Source: Porticoccus sp964276025 (GTDB lineage: Bacteria; Pseudomonadota; Gammaproteobacteria; Pseudomonadales; Porticoccaceae). From it: 64,000 nucleotides of DNA. A program made the position numbers and the translations under genes. The notes below the pieces were generated by a model. It saw only the letters and a list, made by a program, of their open reading frames with translations, searched no databases and had not been told where the DNA came from. The stretch lies in the NCBI GenBank assembly GCA_964276025.1, contig CAXYDD010000001.1, forward strand, positions 124,001 through 188,000, written 5' to 3'. Below are positions 1 through 9,148 of the stretch, piece after piece (the stretch's first letter is position 1; every line of letters begins with the position of its first letter).

Positions 1-1146
1 TGTGCTTCCGCAAGACATATCAGCTCTGTTAACAAAAGATTGTGTTGGAATACTTATATCATTGCATAAGTTTTTCAGTAATGAGGATGTCAAACTGCTA
101 GTAGCATATCGTTGATTAGAGTTAACTTTTATTACGAGCCCTTTATTTATAATAGGAGAATGATTTTTATCATGTTTATCTAAAAAATTAGGATGAACGC
201 CATGCGCGTTATCAGTAGAAACAAGCATTGAGTTAGCAATAACACGGGACTTAATTTCAGCCTGATCAAAAATCCGATTAAGTACTGATTCCATAAATGC
301 CCCATTTGCTCCTATAGCCGATATGCTTCCGACCTCCTCATGATCATAGCAGGCAAGCATACTAGTAACGTTTTTATCAGATTTAATCATTGCTTGAACT
401 CCAGCAAAGCAACTTAAAAGATTGTCTAGTCTTGCGCTAGATATAAAGTCGTTTTTAAGCCCGATTAAACTTGGTGGCTGAACATCGTAAAAAGAAAGAT
501 CGTAATCTATAATTGACAAGCCGTCAGAAGTTCCTGTTGAAGATAATTGAGTGACGAGCTCTTCAGCTAAAATATCCCTAAAATCCTCTCTAATTTTATG
601 GCAATTAGTTAAAATTGGAAGCATCTCAGTTTCGGGATTAACTGTGCGGCCTTTATTGGCGCTTTTATCTAAATGTATCGCTAGACTTGGGATAATAGCG
701 ATTGGTTTTTTTATATCTATTAATGCTTCATCCAGCTTGTTATGTGCAGTCTTGTAAGTAACTTTACCAGCGATAGATAAATCACGGTCAAACCATGTAT
801 TTAGCAGCACTCCACCATAGACCTCAACACCTAATTGAAAATATGTTTTTTTGTAGACTTCTGGATTAGGTTTTATTTTCAAACAAGGGCTATCAGTGTG
901 TGCTCCAACAAAACGAATGCCAGTTTCTATAGGTTCTTTGCTTCCAACAATGAATGCAATGATAGATGAATCATTGCGAGTAACGTAATATCCATTCCTA
1001 TTTTTTAGACACCAGGGCTCATTTTCGTTTAGACCTTCAAATCCTGCAGAATTTAAAAATTTCTTCATGTTATCTACAGCATGATAGGATGTTGGTGAAT
1101 TTTTAATAAATTCAAGTAGTTGCTTGCTGTAATTAAAGTTATTCAT
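1..1146 (-). CDS. apeB: M18 aspartyl aminopeptidase (3' end cut off by window edge)
   Basis: Cytoplasmic zinc aminopeptidase of the M18 family, which removes N-terminal acidic residues from peptides. The reading frame is open from the ATG at 1146 down to base 1, giving 382 residues; the family is about 430 long, so roughly 50 C-terminal residues lie outside the window. Visible hallmarks are the metal-binding HTDSP motif near residue 83, the catalytic/metal DHEEVGS motif near residue 265, and NRADMSCGS close to the edge. The downstream part of the frame matches the family order. It follows uppP on the same strand, separated by 27 bp, so it may be the last gene of the hemH-tsaB-uppP run. Family assignment is firm; the physiological peptide substrates are not known from sequence. 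Confidence 0.93.
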   Translation of the reverse strand, partial: MNNFNYSKQLLEFIKNSPTSYHAVDNMKKFLNSAGFEGLNENEPWCLKNRNGYYVTRNDSSIIAFIVGSKEPIETGIRFVGAHTDSPCLKIKPNPEVYKKTYFQLGVEVYGGVLLNTWFDRDLSIAGKVTYKTAHNKLDEALIDIKKPIAIIPSLAIHLDKSANKGRTVNPETEMLPILTNCHKIREDFRDILAEELVTQLSSTGTSDGLSIIDYDLSFYDVQPPSLIGLKNDFISSARLDNLLSCFAGVQAMIKSDKNVTSMLACYDHEEVGSISAIGANGAFMESVLNRIFDQAEIKSRVIANSMLVSTDNAHGVHPNFLDKHDKNHSPIINKGLVIKVNSNQRYATSSLTSSLLKNLCNDISIPTQSFVNRADMSCGST

Positions 1147-1173
1147 ATGGTTTTCTCAGATCTTTTTTTATTT

Positions 1174-1974
1174 TTAAATATTGGTTGCAATCGCAATCAA
1201 AAATATTCCCAAAATGAGCCTGTAGATGACAAAAGGCATCATTCCCACTCTGTTAATTAAAGAAATAAACAAATTTATACATGTGTACGCTACTAAAAAG
1301 GATATCAGCGTAGCTAGAATAAGATCACCCCACTCAATAGAGGTATCCTGAGCTATTTGGGTGACTTTATATAAACCACTTAAAAAAATGATAGGTATAG
1401 CCAGCAAGAAAGAAAACTTAGCTGCCGCTGTTCTTTCAAACCCCAATAATAGAGCAGCTGTAATGGTTACTCCGGATCTCGATGCACCAGGTATAAGAGC
1501 TAGAGACTGTGCTAGCCCAACTAATAGTGCTGCCTTCCATGTAAATTCATGTATTTTTTTTGTCTTCACAGACGTGAAGTCTGCATAACCAAGAGCTAAG
1601 CCAAAAATTATAGTAGCAGCTGCTATGATACCTAGAGTTCTTAGATGTAACTCAATGAGGCTAGCAAAAGTTAGCCCAATTAACCCAGCTGGAATCGTAG
1701 ATATAATAATACACCAGCATAATCTACTTTCTGCAGTGCTTTCTCCATTAATTAAGCTGTATAACCAAGAAAATAATAACTTTTTAATATCAGCATATAG
1801 ATAAAGAATTACAGCGATTAGAGAGCCGATATGAACAGCTATATCGAAAACTAGGCCTTGATCTCTCCACCCTAGGAGAACAGAAGGCAAAATTAAGTGG
1901 GCTGAGCTGGAAATAGGTAAAAACTCAGTAAAACCCTGAATTAAAGACAGAGCTATTAAATGTAATAAGTCCAC
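1174..1974 (-). CDS. uppP: Undecaprenyl-diphosphate phosphatase UppP (BacA)
   Basis: Integral membrane phosphatase that recycles undecaprenyl diphosphate to the monophosphate carrier used for peptidoglycan and other envelope glycans. The 266-residue length is typical. Both diagnostic motifs are present: EFLPISSSAH at residues 17-26 and PGASRSGVT near residue 160, in a strongly hydrophobic multi-helix protein. The start is a GTG at 1974; an AAGGA ribosome site lies about nine bases upstream, which supports it. It sits 20 bp downstream of tsaB and 27 bp upstream of apeB on the same strand. Confidence 0.95.
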   Translation of the reverse strand: MDLLHLIALSLIQGFTEFLPISSSAHLILPSVLLGWRDQGLVFDIAVHIGSLIAVILYLYADIKKLLFSWLYSLINGESTAESRLCWCIIISTIPAGLIGLTFASLIELHLRTLGIIAAATIIFGLALGYADFTSVKTKKIHEFTWKAALLVGLAQSLALIPGASRSGVTITAALLLGFERTAAAKFSFLLAIPIIFLSGLYKVTQIAQDTSIEWGDLILATLISFLVAYTCINLFISLINRVGMMPFVIYRLILGIFLIAIATNI

Positions 1975-1994
1975 TATATCTTATCCTTCTAATT

Positions 1995-2690
1995 TTATGT
2001 CTTCCTTAACTTTTCTCTTTTTTGCCACTTTATATTATTTCTTAGATAAATCGGGCTAGCTTCCTGAATATCAATCCCTAGGTTATTTTTTAAATGCAGT
2101 TGAGCTATATTAAAAATATCCTGTGCTTCAGGTAGTATTTCTACATGTTTTAAATCTAGAGCATTTTCCGACACATTATCTATATTAACGATAGCATTAC
2201 CAATCAGAATTCCAGGTAATTCTATTGAATCTTTCAAAGATTGTGGTGATGTAACACAATCTTTACTGGCACGCGATAAAATACCGGATTTATATGTAAA
2301 TTTAGCCCAATATATTTCATCCATTCGAGCATCAATCATTGAGATTATACTCAAATCTTCTTTTATTTTAAGTTTCCTAATTGCCGTATACGCGAGTGTT
2401 TCGAGACTAGATACAGGTAAGACAGGTATATTAGCCCCATAAGCTAAACCTTGAACGATACCAAAACCTATTCTTATACCAGTAAAAGAACCTGGTCCAG
2501 CAGTAAAGGCGATATAGTCTAAATCATCTAAAGTTAAGTTACTTTTCCTTAAAACCCCATCAATCATTGGTAGAATTAATTTCGTATGACTTCTTTCTGC
2601 TACATTACATTTTGCTATTAATTTATTGCCTGTATGTATGGCTGCAGAGCATGATGGTGTCGTTGTATCAATCGCTAAAATATTAGCCAT
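1995..2690 (-). CDS. tsaB: tRNA threonylcarbamoyladenosine biosynthesis protein TsaB
   Basis: Partner of TsaD and TsaE in making the t6A modification at position 37 of ANN-decoding tRNAs; an ASKHA-fold, non-catalytic scaffold in the cytoplasm. The protein begins MANILAIDTTTPS and carries the family signature PGSFTGIRIG near residue 70. I chose the ATG at 2690 because it matches the family N-terminus and lies one base after the hemH stop (TGA A ATG), which suggests coupled translation; an in-frame upstream extension into hemH exists but looks spurious. Length is 231 residues, as in E. coli. tsaD and tsaE are not in this window. Confidence 0.93.
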   Translation of the reverse strand: MANILAIDTTTPSCSAAIHTGNKLIAKCNVAERSHTKLILPMIDGVLRKSNLTLDDLDYIAFTAGPGSFTGIRIGFGIVQGLAYGANIPVLPVSSLETLAYTAIRKLKIKEDLSIISMIDARMDEIYWAKFTYKSGILSRASKDCVTSPQSLKDSIELPGILIGNAIVNIDNVSENALDLKHVEILPEAQDIFNIAQLHLKNNLGIDIQEASPIYLRNNIKWQKREKLRKT

Positions 2691-2691
2691 T

Positions 2692-3714
2692 TCAATGAAG
2701 TCTTTCATTAATGATCTCTGCAAGAGCAGATATGAATAATGACGAATCATTTACACAAGGTATGTAACTATATTTTTCTCCTCCAGCATCGAGAAATAAT
2801 TCTCGATATCCAATATTTAATTCTTCAAGTGTCTCAAGGCAATCTGCTGTAAAGGCTGGACTTATAATATCTATAGACTTTATTCCATCTTTTATACAAT
2901 CATTAAGCTGATCGTCTATATATGGTTGTAACCACTTTTTCGGGCCAAATCTAGATTGAAAGCCCATAGACCAATCGGCATCTTTTAAATGAAGTTCTGC
3001 AGCCAGAGCCTTAGCAGTTGATAGACAATGAGCTCGATACGGATCGCCTTTATCTGAGTATTCTTGGGGTATTCCGTGAAAAGACATTAATAGCTTTTCT
3101 TTTTTACCATGAGTTTTCCATTGATCTTTGATTATCTTCGCCAGCGAACCTATATAACCAGGATGCGTCGAATAAGATTTTATGACCGAGATATCAGGTA
3201 CATCTCTAGATTTTTTAATTATATCAGATACTTGATCGTATATAGCCCCTGTTGTTGATCCTGAGTACTGCGGATACATTGGTAGTACAATAAAGCTCTC
3301 AATTTCTTTTATTTTGAGCTCCTCTATGACAGATTCAATTGATGATTCACCATAAGTTACCGCACTCACTACCAAAGGAGCTTTAGAGCCATGTTTAGCA
3401 TCAAGCTCTCTTTGTAGTGATTTTACCTGACGAGAAGTGATTACTCTTATCGGAGATCCTTTGCATTTATTTTTAGAGGCCATAGTGCATAGATCTTTAG
3501 TACAGGCTTTCCACCATATCTCTTGATATGCCTTTGCTACTTTTTTTACCCTAAGAGGAATTACAACTAGCCTTAAAAGTGGCCACCAAAATATTTTAGG
3601 AAGCTCAACAACTCTTCGATCAGCAAGAAAAAGTTTCAAGAAATCTGATACACCTTTTGGTGATGGTGATTCTGGTGTACCAAGATTTACGAGGATAATG
3701 GCAGTTTTTTTCAT
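2692..3714 (-). CDS. hemH: Ferrochelatase HemH
   Basis: Inserts ferrous iron into protoporphyrin IX, the last step of protoheme synthesis, at the inner face of the membrane. The start at 3714 gives MKKTAIILVNLGTPESP, the normal family N-terminus; a longer in-frame reading to 3774 would run through the upstream terminator and is rejected. The conserved histidine lies in SFHGIP (about residue 180) and the family stretch YPQYSGSTTG is present. Length 340 residues. The stop is one base from the tsaB start. The protoheme made here would feed the heme A synthase and cytochrome c encoded further along the window. Confidence 0.95.
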   Translation of the reverse strand: MKKTAIILVNLGTPESPSPKGVSDFLKLFLADRRVVELPKIFWWPLLRLVVIPLRVKKVAKAYQEIWWKACTKDLCTMASKNKCKGSPIRVITSRQVKSLQRELDAKHGSKAPLVVSAVTYGESSIESVIEELKIKEIESFIVLPMYPQYSGSTTGAIYDQVSDIIKKSRDVPDISVIKSYSTHPGYIGSLAKIIKDQWKTHGKKEKLLMSFHGIPQEYSDKGDPYRAHCLSTAKALAAELHLKDADWSMGFQSRFGPKKWLQPYIDDQLNDCIKDGIKSIDIISPAFTADCLETLEELNIGYRELFLDAGGEKYSYIPCVNDSSLFISALAEIINERLH

Positions 3715-3742
3715 AGTAAATAAATAGCTTCGTTTATGGGAT

Positions 3743-3770
3743 AAAAAAATGGGCCTTATAAGCCCATTTT
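3743..3770 (-). terminator. Rho-independent terminator after adk
   Basis: A perfect 9-bp stem (AAAATGGGC pairing with GCCCATTTT, arms at 3746-3754 and 3762-3770) with a 7-base loop, followed on the minus strand by a run of seven T. It lies 22 bp past the adk stop and just before the hemH start, so it separates adk from the hemH-tsaB-uppP-apeB group, which would then need its own promoter or read-through. A weaker T run on the other side could let it act in both directions. Confidence 0.85.
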
Positions 3771-3791
3771 GCATTGCTTACCATTATAATA

Positions 3792-4445
3792 TCAAGTTAA
3801 TGATGCTTCTAATCTTGACTGAACTTCATCAAGCGGCCCCACACCATCAACGCAACTGTATGATGGCGCACTTGTCGAATTATCCGAAGATAGACTCTGA
3901 TAGAATCCTACCAAAGGCTTAGTTTGCTCATGATATACGTCAAGCCGATTGCGTACAGTATCTTCTTTATCATCTTCGCGTTGAATCAACGGCTCTCCAG
4001 TTGTATCATCGAGGCCATCTTTTTTGGGTGGATTATGCTCTATATGATATACCCGACCAGAGTCCTCATGCACCCTTCTACCACTTAGACGTGCAATTAT
4101 TTCTTCATCCTTCACATGTATTTCTATTACTTTGTCTATTTCAATTCCTTCTGATACAAGAGCTTCTGCTTGAGGTATTGTTCTAGGGAAACCGTCAAAT
4201 AAAAAACCATTTACACAATCATCTTGTTGAATGCGCTCTTTAACTAGGGCGATAATTAAGTCATCAGAAACCAAACCTCCTGAGGCCATTATTCCCTTTG
4301 CCTTTAATCCTAATTCTGATTCAGCTTTTACAGCGGCTCTTAACATATCTCCTGTAGAGATTTGAGGTATCGTGAACTTTTCTGTGATATATGCTGCTTG
4401 GGTTCCTTTTCCGGCGCCCGGTGGTCCTAAAAGAATAATTCTCAT
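3792..4445 (-). CDS. adk: Adenylate kinase
   Basis: Interconverts ATP + AMP and two ADP; essential nucleotide homeostasis enzyme of the cytoplasm. 217 residues, the long form: P-loop GPPGAGKGT at residues 7-15, the NMP-binding region with STGDMLRAA, FDGFPRT, and a full LID domain (GRRVHEDSGRVYHI onward) without zinc-ligating cysteines. The ATG at 4445 has GGAG seven bases upstream. A strong terminator follows it. It stands 97 bp downstream of mazG. Confidence 0.97.
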   Translation of the reverse strand: MRIILLGPPGAGKGTQAAYITEKFTIPQISTGDMLRAAVKAESELGLKAKGIMASGGLVSDDLIIALVKERIQQDDCVNGFLFDGFPRTIPQAEALVSEGIEIDKVIEIHVKDEEIIARLSGRRVHEDSGRVYHIEHNPPKKDGLDDTTGEPLIQREDDKEDTVRNRLDVYHEQTKPLVGFYQSLSSDNSTSAPSYSCVDGVGPLDEVQSRLEASLT

Positions 4446-4542
4446 CTAACATCTCCATTTTTAGAGGAAAAACATAATTATATGTGATTAAAAAATCAAA
4501 GGAATCAAACATTACACACAAATTAAGCTGACCACAAGAAAA

Positions 4543-5376
4543 CTACAGTTTATTCCTTACTAATTTTTCTTTTGCTTCACACCAGAGCATTTCAAGCAAC
4601 TCAGGCTTAGTATCTGAGAGTGTTTGTCCGTCTTTGTCCAGCTTACGCTCAATATAATTAAATCTTCGCTCAAACTTTTTTGTTGACCCTCTGAGGGCAA
4701 CCTCTGCATCTACATTTAAGTGCCTGCATAAATTTACAACCGTGAACATTAAATCGCCCAGCTCTTCATTTATATTCTCTATATCATTTTTGCTTATTGC
4801 TTCTGAGAGCTCTGAGACTTCTTCATTGACTTTATTAAAGATTTCTTGATTTGTCTTCCAATCAAAACCAAAAGTTGCTGCTCGTTTTTGAATTTTTTGG
4901 GCTCTCATTAAAGATGGTAGCGCTAATGGTATATCAGCCAAGATTGAGTTTTGGCCCTTCTTCTTACGCTCGTTTGATTTAATTTCTTCCCATTTTTTCT
5001 TAATATCTTCTGTATTTAATTGTTCTTTTGGATTCAGATTTTTGCTTGAAAGCTTCCCATCTGGAAAAACGTGTGGATGCCTGCTTATTAATTTTTCTAC
5101 AACGCAAGTTATCACATCATTCAAGTTAAATAGGTTTTTTTCGTCAGCCAGATTACAATAAAATATAATCTGAAAGAGTAAGTCTCCTAGTTCTTCCTTA
5201 AGATGTTTGAAATCGCAGTTTTCTATACAATCGATAACTTCATAGACCTCTTCTAAGGTGTACGGAACGATGGAGTTAAATGATTGTTTAACATCCCAAG
5301 GGCAGCCAGAAATGGGATCTCTTAATCTTTCCATAAGAAATACAAGATCGTCAATTGAGAGGAGTTTATTACGCAT
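4543..5376 (-). CDS. mazG: Nucleoside triphosphate pyrophosphohydrolase MazG
   Basis: Hydrolyses nucleoside triphosphates to monophosphates plus pyrophosphate, a housecleaning and stress-related enzyme. Two tandem MazG folds are visible: the first with CPWDVKQ, YTLEEVYEV and EELGDLLFQ, the second with NEEVSELSEA and EELGDLMFTVVNLCRH. With the ATG at 5376 it is 277 residues, slightly longer than the E. coli enzyme. That start overlaps the end of cysM by 8 bp; a longer reading to 5412 lies deeper inside cysM and is less likely. No relA or mazEF genes adjoin it here. Confidence 0.93.
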   Translation of the reverse strand: MRNKLLSIDDLVFLMERLRDPISGCPWDVKQSFNSIVPYTLEEVYEVIDCIENCDFKHLKEELGDLLFQIIFYCNLADEKNLFNLNDVITCVVEKLISRHPHVFPDGKLSSKNLNPKEQLNTEDIKKKWEEIKSNERKKKGQNSILADIPLALPSLMRAQKIQKRAATFGFDWKTNQEIFNKVNEEVSELSEAISKNDIENINEELGDLMFTVVNLCRHLNVDAEVALRGSTKKFERRFNYIERKLDKDGQTLSDTKPELLEMLWCEAKEKLVRNKL

Positions 5377-6256
5377 ATATTCCAGAGGATAGGTAGCGGT
5401 CTCCCCTATCACAAACTATAGCGACTATAACTGCATCATTGATCTTTTTGGAGATTCTCAAGGCTGTTGCAACTGATCCACCGGATGAGACACCACAAAA
5501 TATACCTTCTTGAGTAGCCATTTTTCTCATAGTTTCTTCAGCCTCTTTTTGGCCTATGTCTATAATTTGATCTACGTGCGATGATTTGTAAATACTTGGT
5601 AAATATTTCTTTGGCCAACGTCTAATACCAGGAATGCTTGCACCATCTTCTGGTTGTAAGCCTATAATTTGAATATCAGAGTTTTTGGACTTTAGGTAGC
5701 GAGAAACACCCATTATCGTACCAGTTGTACCCATTGAACTTACAAAATGGGTTATCTTCCCTTTAGTTTGTTTCCAAATCTCAGGCCCAGTATTTTCGAA
5801 ATGTGCAAGAGGATTATCAGAATTTCCGAATTGATCTAAAACTCTTCCTATACCTTCGGATTCCATCGATTTAGCTAAATCTCTGGCTCCTTCCATGCTT
5901 GATTCTTTTGATACTAATATTAAGTCGGCGCCATAGGCTCGCATAGCTGCTTTTCGCTCTTCAGTATTATTTTCTGGCATGATTAGTATCATTTTATAGC
6001 CCTTTATGGCGGCCGCCATAGCTAGCGCAATACCAGTATTTCCTGACGTAGCCTCAATAAGAACATCCCCAGGTTTAATTTCACCACGCACTTCAGCTCG
6101 CTGGATCATACTAATTGCGGGTCTATCTTTTACAGATCCAGCAGGATTATTACCTTCAAGCTTCACAAGAATAGTATTAGAGCTCTCACCAGGTATACGT
6201 TGAAGAGCAACTAGTGGCGTTTTTCCTATACAGGACTCAATTGTCGGATATGGCAT
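5369..6256 (-). CDS. cysM: Cysteine synthase B (O-acetylserine sulfhydrylase, CysM type)
   Basis: PLP enzyme that makes cysteine from O-acetylserine and sulfide, or S-sulfocysteine from thiosulfate in the CysM branch. The sequence follows E. coli CysM closely: GNNPAGSVKD with the PLP lysine at residue 43, the phosphate loop SGNTG, HFVSSMGTTGTI, and GLQPEDGASIPGIRRWP, which is characteristic of CysM rather than CysK. The ATG at 6256 has GGAG just upstream. At 295 residues it lacks the short C-terminal tail of the E. coli protein. A 141-bp gap from acpS probably holds its promoter. Confidence 0.95.
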   Translation of the reverse strand: MPYPTIESCIGKTPLVALQRIPGESSNTILVKLEGNNPAGSVKDRPAISMIQRAEVRGEIKPGDVLIEATSGNTGIALAMAAAIKGYKMILIMPENNTEERKAAMRAYGADLILVSKESSMEGARDLAKSMESEGIGRVLDQFGNSDNPLAHFENTGPEIWKQTKGKITHFVSSMGTTGTIMGVSRYLKSKNSDIQIIGLQPEDGASIPGIRRWPKKYLPSIYKSSHVDQIIDIGQKEAEETMRKMATQEGIFCGVSSGGSVATALRISKKINDAVIVAIVCDRGDRYLSSGIYA

Positions 6257-6397
6257 AAAACTCCATCTCAAAAAGTTACTTAAATTTTATTTATATAATT
6301 TGTACATAAATATATTTATATCAAATCCTAGCTTATCACTCAGCGCAAGAATATTTAAATCACCACTACTTAAAACCGAAATAAACTATAGCTGGGC

Positions 6398-6769
6398 CTA
6401 AAAAAGTACAACAAAGGATAACACGTGATCAGACTCGTCTGACAAGCTTATAAGGGCTTGACTGGCGCCCATCTCCTTCATTCTTTTTTTTGCCCCTCCA
6501 GTCAGTTCAATTGTGGGGGCACCAAAACTGTCATTTTTTACTTCAAAATCTTGCCATGATATCAAGCCAATCCCAGTTCCTAAGGCCTTACTTGCCGCCT
6601 CTTTTGCTGAAAAACGCTTAGCCAAAAAGCTTATTGATTTATTCTTATTTTTAAAGATATCTAGTTCAGTTGGACATAAAACTCTTTTTGAAAATCGATC
6701 CCCATGCTTATTAAAGGCATTTTCAATTCTAGAGATCTTCAAAATGTCTGTTCCTACACCAATTATCAT
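6398..6769 (-). CDS. acpS: Holo-[acyl-carrier-protein] synthase AcpS
   Basis: Transfers 4'-phosphopantetheine from CoA to acyl carrier protein, activating it for fatty acid synthesis. The 123-residue protein has the two metal/CoA-binding motifs: IGVGTDILKI with its aspartate near the N-terminus, and FSAKEAASKALGTG about residue 55. In most gammaproteobacteria acpS follows pdxJ directly after recO; here only 56 bp separate recO from acpS and pdxJ is missing. Start at the ATG at 6769 fits the family N-terminus. Confidence 0.94.
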   Translation of the reverse strand: MIIGVGTDILKISRIENAFNKHGDRFSKRVLCPTELDIFKNKNKSISFLAKRFSAKEAASKALGTGIGLISWQDFEVKNDSFGAPTIELTGGAKKRMKEMGASQALISLSDESDHVLSFVVLF

Positions 6770-6825
6770 TTGCTGGCCCCAATATCTATACTAGAGTGTA
6801 GTTATAATAAGTAATTTTTACCAAG

Positions 6826-7536
6826 TTAATTGTTTTTTGACAATTTATTTTTACTAAAAAAGCTACGACTTAATATAGGTTTTTCACCTATATGCGGCTC
6901 TAAAGCTAGTCGCATTAATTTCTTTGCTGCTTGTGGCGATAAAGAAAAATCCCCATCTTTGAATGCTATCAAATCACACCCTTTGAATAATTCACTCGAG
7001 GTATTAGTTACAGTATTATTATTTTTTGATAAAAAGCCAAGATCTGGTACGAAGTAGTATTCATTGTCACGATTAATTGGCTCATTAAACACGGCATCAG
7101 TCGTTAAGTTTAAGCCGTAACCTAGCTCCTCAAGCAATGAAAATTCAAAAGTACGTAGACTCTCTGATAGGGATATATTTTTTGCTAGATCTGTTAGCAC
7201 ATTGATATAGTTGTCGTAAATTACTTGATGGGGATCGTTTTCAGCAAGAAGCCTCATCAACAATTCATTTAGATAAAAGCCACAAAAAAGACTATCGCCC
7301 TTGAGTGACATTGGGGCTGAGGAGTGCTCTATTTGAGTTAGCGTTTTGAGATTAGATTTGCCTGTCCAACTTACTAAGATTTGGGAGTATGCATTTAGCT
7401 TTATTGCCCTTTTTTTTCCTCTTGAGCCTCTTGAGACAGCACTAACTCTGCCATAAGATCTTGTAAACAGATCAACTAATAAGCTTGTTTCCCTGAAAGG
7501 ACGCGTGTGTAATACATATGCTAGTTCAGGCTGCAT
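6826..7536 (-). CDS. recO: DNA repair protein RecO
   Basis: Recombination mediator that, with RecR, loads RecA onto SSB-coated single-stranded DNA. The N-terminal OB-fold begins AYVLHTRPFRETSLLVD, the family signature, followed by GRVSAVSRGSRGKKR. The C-terminal half is the helical domain; zinc-binding cysteines are not evident, as in many gammaproteobacterial RecO. I chose the ATG at 7536 (236 residues) because it matches the family; a TTG four codons upstream is the alternative. Downstream of era with a 20-bp gap. Confidence 0.92.
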   Translation of the reverse strand: MQPELAYVLHTRPFRETSLLVDLFTRSYGRVSAVSRGSRGKKRAIKLNAYSQILVSWTGKSNLKTLTQIEHSSAPMSLKGDSLFCGFYLNELLMRLLAENDPHQVIYDNYINVLTDLAKNISLSESLRTFEFSLLEELGYGLNLTTDAVFNEPINRDNEYYFVPDLGFLSKNNNTVTNTSSELFKGCDLIAFKDGDFSLSPQAAKKLMRLALEPHIGEKPILSRSFFSKNKLSKNN

Positions 7537-7556
7537 AGGGGAATACAAAATGTTGG

Positions 7557-8465
7557 CTAGTATTCGGATTTATATCCAAGACTTTTGAGTGCATTTTTGT
7601 CATCAGACCATCCTCGCTTTACCTTGACCCACAAAGTGAGCATCACTTTGTTTTCAAGTAGTTTTTCCATATCAAGACGTGACTCTCGCCCTATCATTTT
7701 TAGTCTTTCGCCTTTATCTCCAATCGTAATTTTTTTTTGACCTTCTCTTTCTACGAGTATGAGTGCATTAATATGGCAAATATTTTTTTCATATTTAAAC
7801 TTTTCTATTTCTACTGTAGTTTCATATGGCAGCTCTGCACCTAACTGGCGTACTATTTTTTCTCTAATCAATTCTGCTACTAAAAATCTCTCACTTTTAT
7901 CAGTAATCTGATCATTAGGAAAATAATATTCTCTACAGGGTATATTATTTTTAATTTCCGATTCTAAGAGATCAAGCTGATGACCAAGCAAAGCAGAAAT
8001 AGGGATTATCTTAGATGTCGGAAAGTTTGCTGCTAGATTTTTGATGTGTGGAGCTATATCGTTATCAGCAGATATCTTATCAAACTTGTTAATAGTAATT
8101 ATTACAGGGATTTTTGTTTTAAATGCTTCATTTGCTACCCTTTCGTCTGTTTCGTTCCATATATCACGATCCAGCACAAGAATTATCAAATCTACATCTT
8201 TTATAGCACCTTCTGCCTCTTGATTCATATACCGATTAAGTGCTTTTTTTTGATTGAAATGCATTCCAGGAGTATCTATAAAAATTATTTGGGCATCTTC
8301 TGTAGTTTTTATTCCAAGCAAATTGTGTCTAGTTGTCTGCGGCTTTCTTGAGGTTATGCTTAGTTTGGAGCCTAAAATATGATTTAGCAAAGTAGACTTT
8401 CCAACATTAGGTCTTCCTACTATCGCAACATACCCACATTTTTTTGGATAATCATTTGCTGTCAT
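7557..8465 (-). CDS. era: GTPase Era
   Basis: Essential GTPase that binds 16S rRNA near its 3' end and assists 30S subunit maturation, linking ribosome assembly to growth. N-terminal GTPase domain: G1 GRPNVGKS about residue 17, G3 DTPGMH about residue 64, G4 NKFDK about residue 126. C-terminal type II KH domain with VEREGQKKITIGDKGERLK. 302 residues, as in E. coli. Its start overlaps the end of rnc by 14 bp, the conserved rnc-era arrangement. Confidence 0.97.
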   Translation of the reverse strand: MTANDYPKKCGYVAIVGRPNVGKSTLLNHILGSKLSITSRKPQTTRHNLLGIKTTEDAQIIFIDTPGMHFNQKKALNRYMNQEAEGAIKDVDLIILVLDRDIWNETDERVANEAFKTKIPVIITINKFDKISADNDIAPHIKNLAANFPTSKIIPISALLGHQLDLLESEIKNNIPCREYYFPNDQITDKSERFLVAELIREKIVRQLGAELPYETTVEIEKFKYEKNICHINALILVEREGQKKITIGDKGERLKMIGRESRLDMEKLLENKVMLTLWVKVKRGWSDDKNALKSLGYKSEY

Positions 8466-9132
8466 CTAACAGCTCCAACAGTGCCTTCTCAGCAGCCACT
8501 TTTTCAGCCTCTCTTTTTGTTTCTCCCAAGCCTTGCGTTGGTCTTTTAAGGCTATCAGCGAGGCATTCAATTTTAAATTTTTGCCTATGGGCTTCACCGG
8601 ATATATCGATGACCTTATAGATAGGGAGCGGCTGATTCCTTGACTGCATTAGCTCTTGAAGCAGAGTTTTTGGATCTTTGTGACCGCTCATTTTTAAGTT
8701 TCTTAATCTTGAATCGAACCACTTAAGGACACAGATTTTACATGGATCAATGCCGCCATCCAAGAAGACTGCACCGATTATCGCTTCAACAGCATTAGCG
8801 AGAATTGATGACCTAAAACGTCCTCCACTTGTCATTTCGCCTTTCCCCAATATTAAAAATTTCCCGATATCTAGCTCATTTGCAATTTCAGCAAGAGTTT
8901 TTCCTTTTACTAAATCTGCTCTATATCTACTAAGTTCTCCCTCTTTACTTTGGGGTAGTAAATTATAGATTTCATGGCCAATTATAAAATTTAAAGCTGA
9001 ATCGCCTAAGAACTCTAATCTCTCATTATTAGATGAGCCCAAGCTTCTGTGTGTAAGCGCGAGCTGTAATAAAAATTCATCTTTAAAATCATAGCCGATG
9101 ACGCTCGTGAGTTGATCTTTTTGTATTTTCAT
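8452..9132 (-). CDS. rnc: Ribonuclease III
   Basis: Double-strand-specific endoribonuclease that processes rRNA precursors and regulatory RNA duplexes. 226 residues, the E. coli length. The catalytic signature NERLEFLGDSAL starts at about residue 36, a second metal-site stretch ANAVEAIIGAVFLDGG is near residue 112, and a dsRNA-binding domain fills residues 155-226 (ending in AEKVAAEKALLEL). Its 3' end overlaps era; lepB is 16 bp upstream. The Shine-Dalgarno sequence is weak, consistent with co-transcription from lepA. Confidence 0.97.
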   Translation of the reverse strand: MKIQKDQLTSVIGYDFKDEFLLQLALTHRSLGSSNNERLEFLGDSALNFIIGHEIYNLLPQSKEGELSRYRADLVKGKTLAEIANELDIGKFLILGKGEMTSGGRFRSSILANAVEAIIGAVFLDGGIDPCKICVLKWFDSRLRNLKMSGHKDPKTLLQELMQSRNQPLPIYKVIDISGEAHRQKFKIECLADSLKRPTQGLGETKREAEKVAAEKALLELLDDSK

Positions 9133-9148
9133 AGGTTAGCTTTATTTA

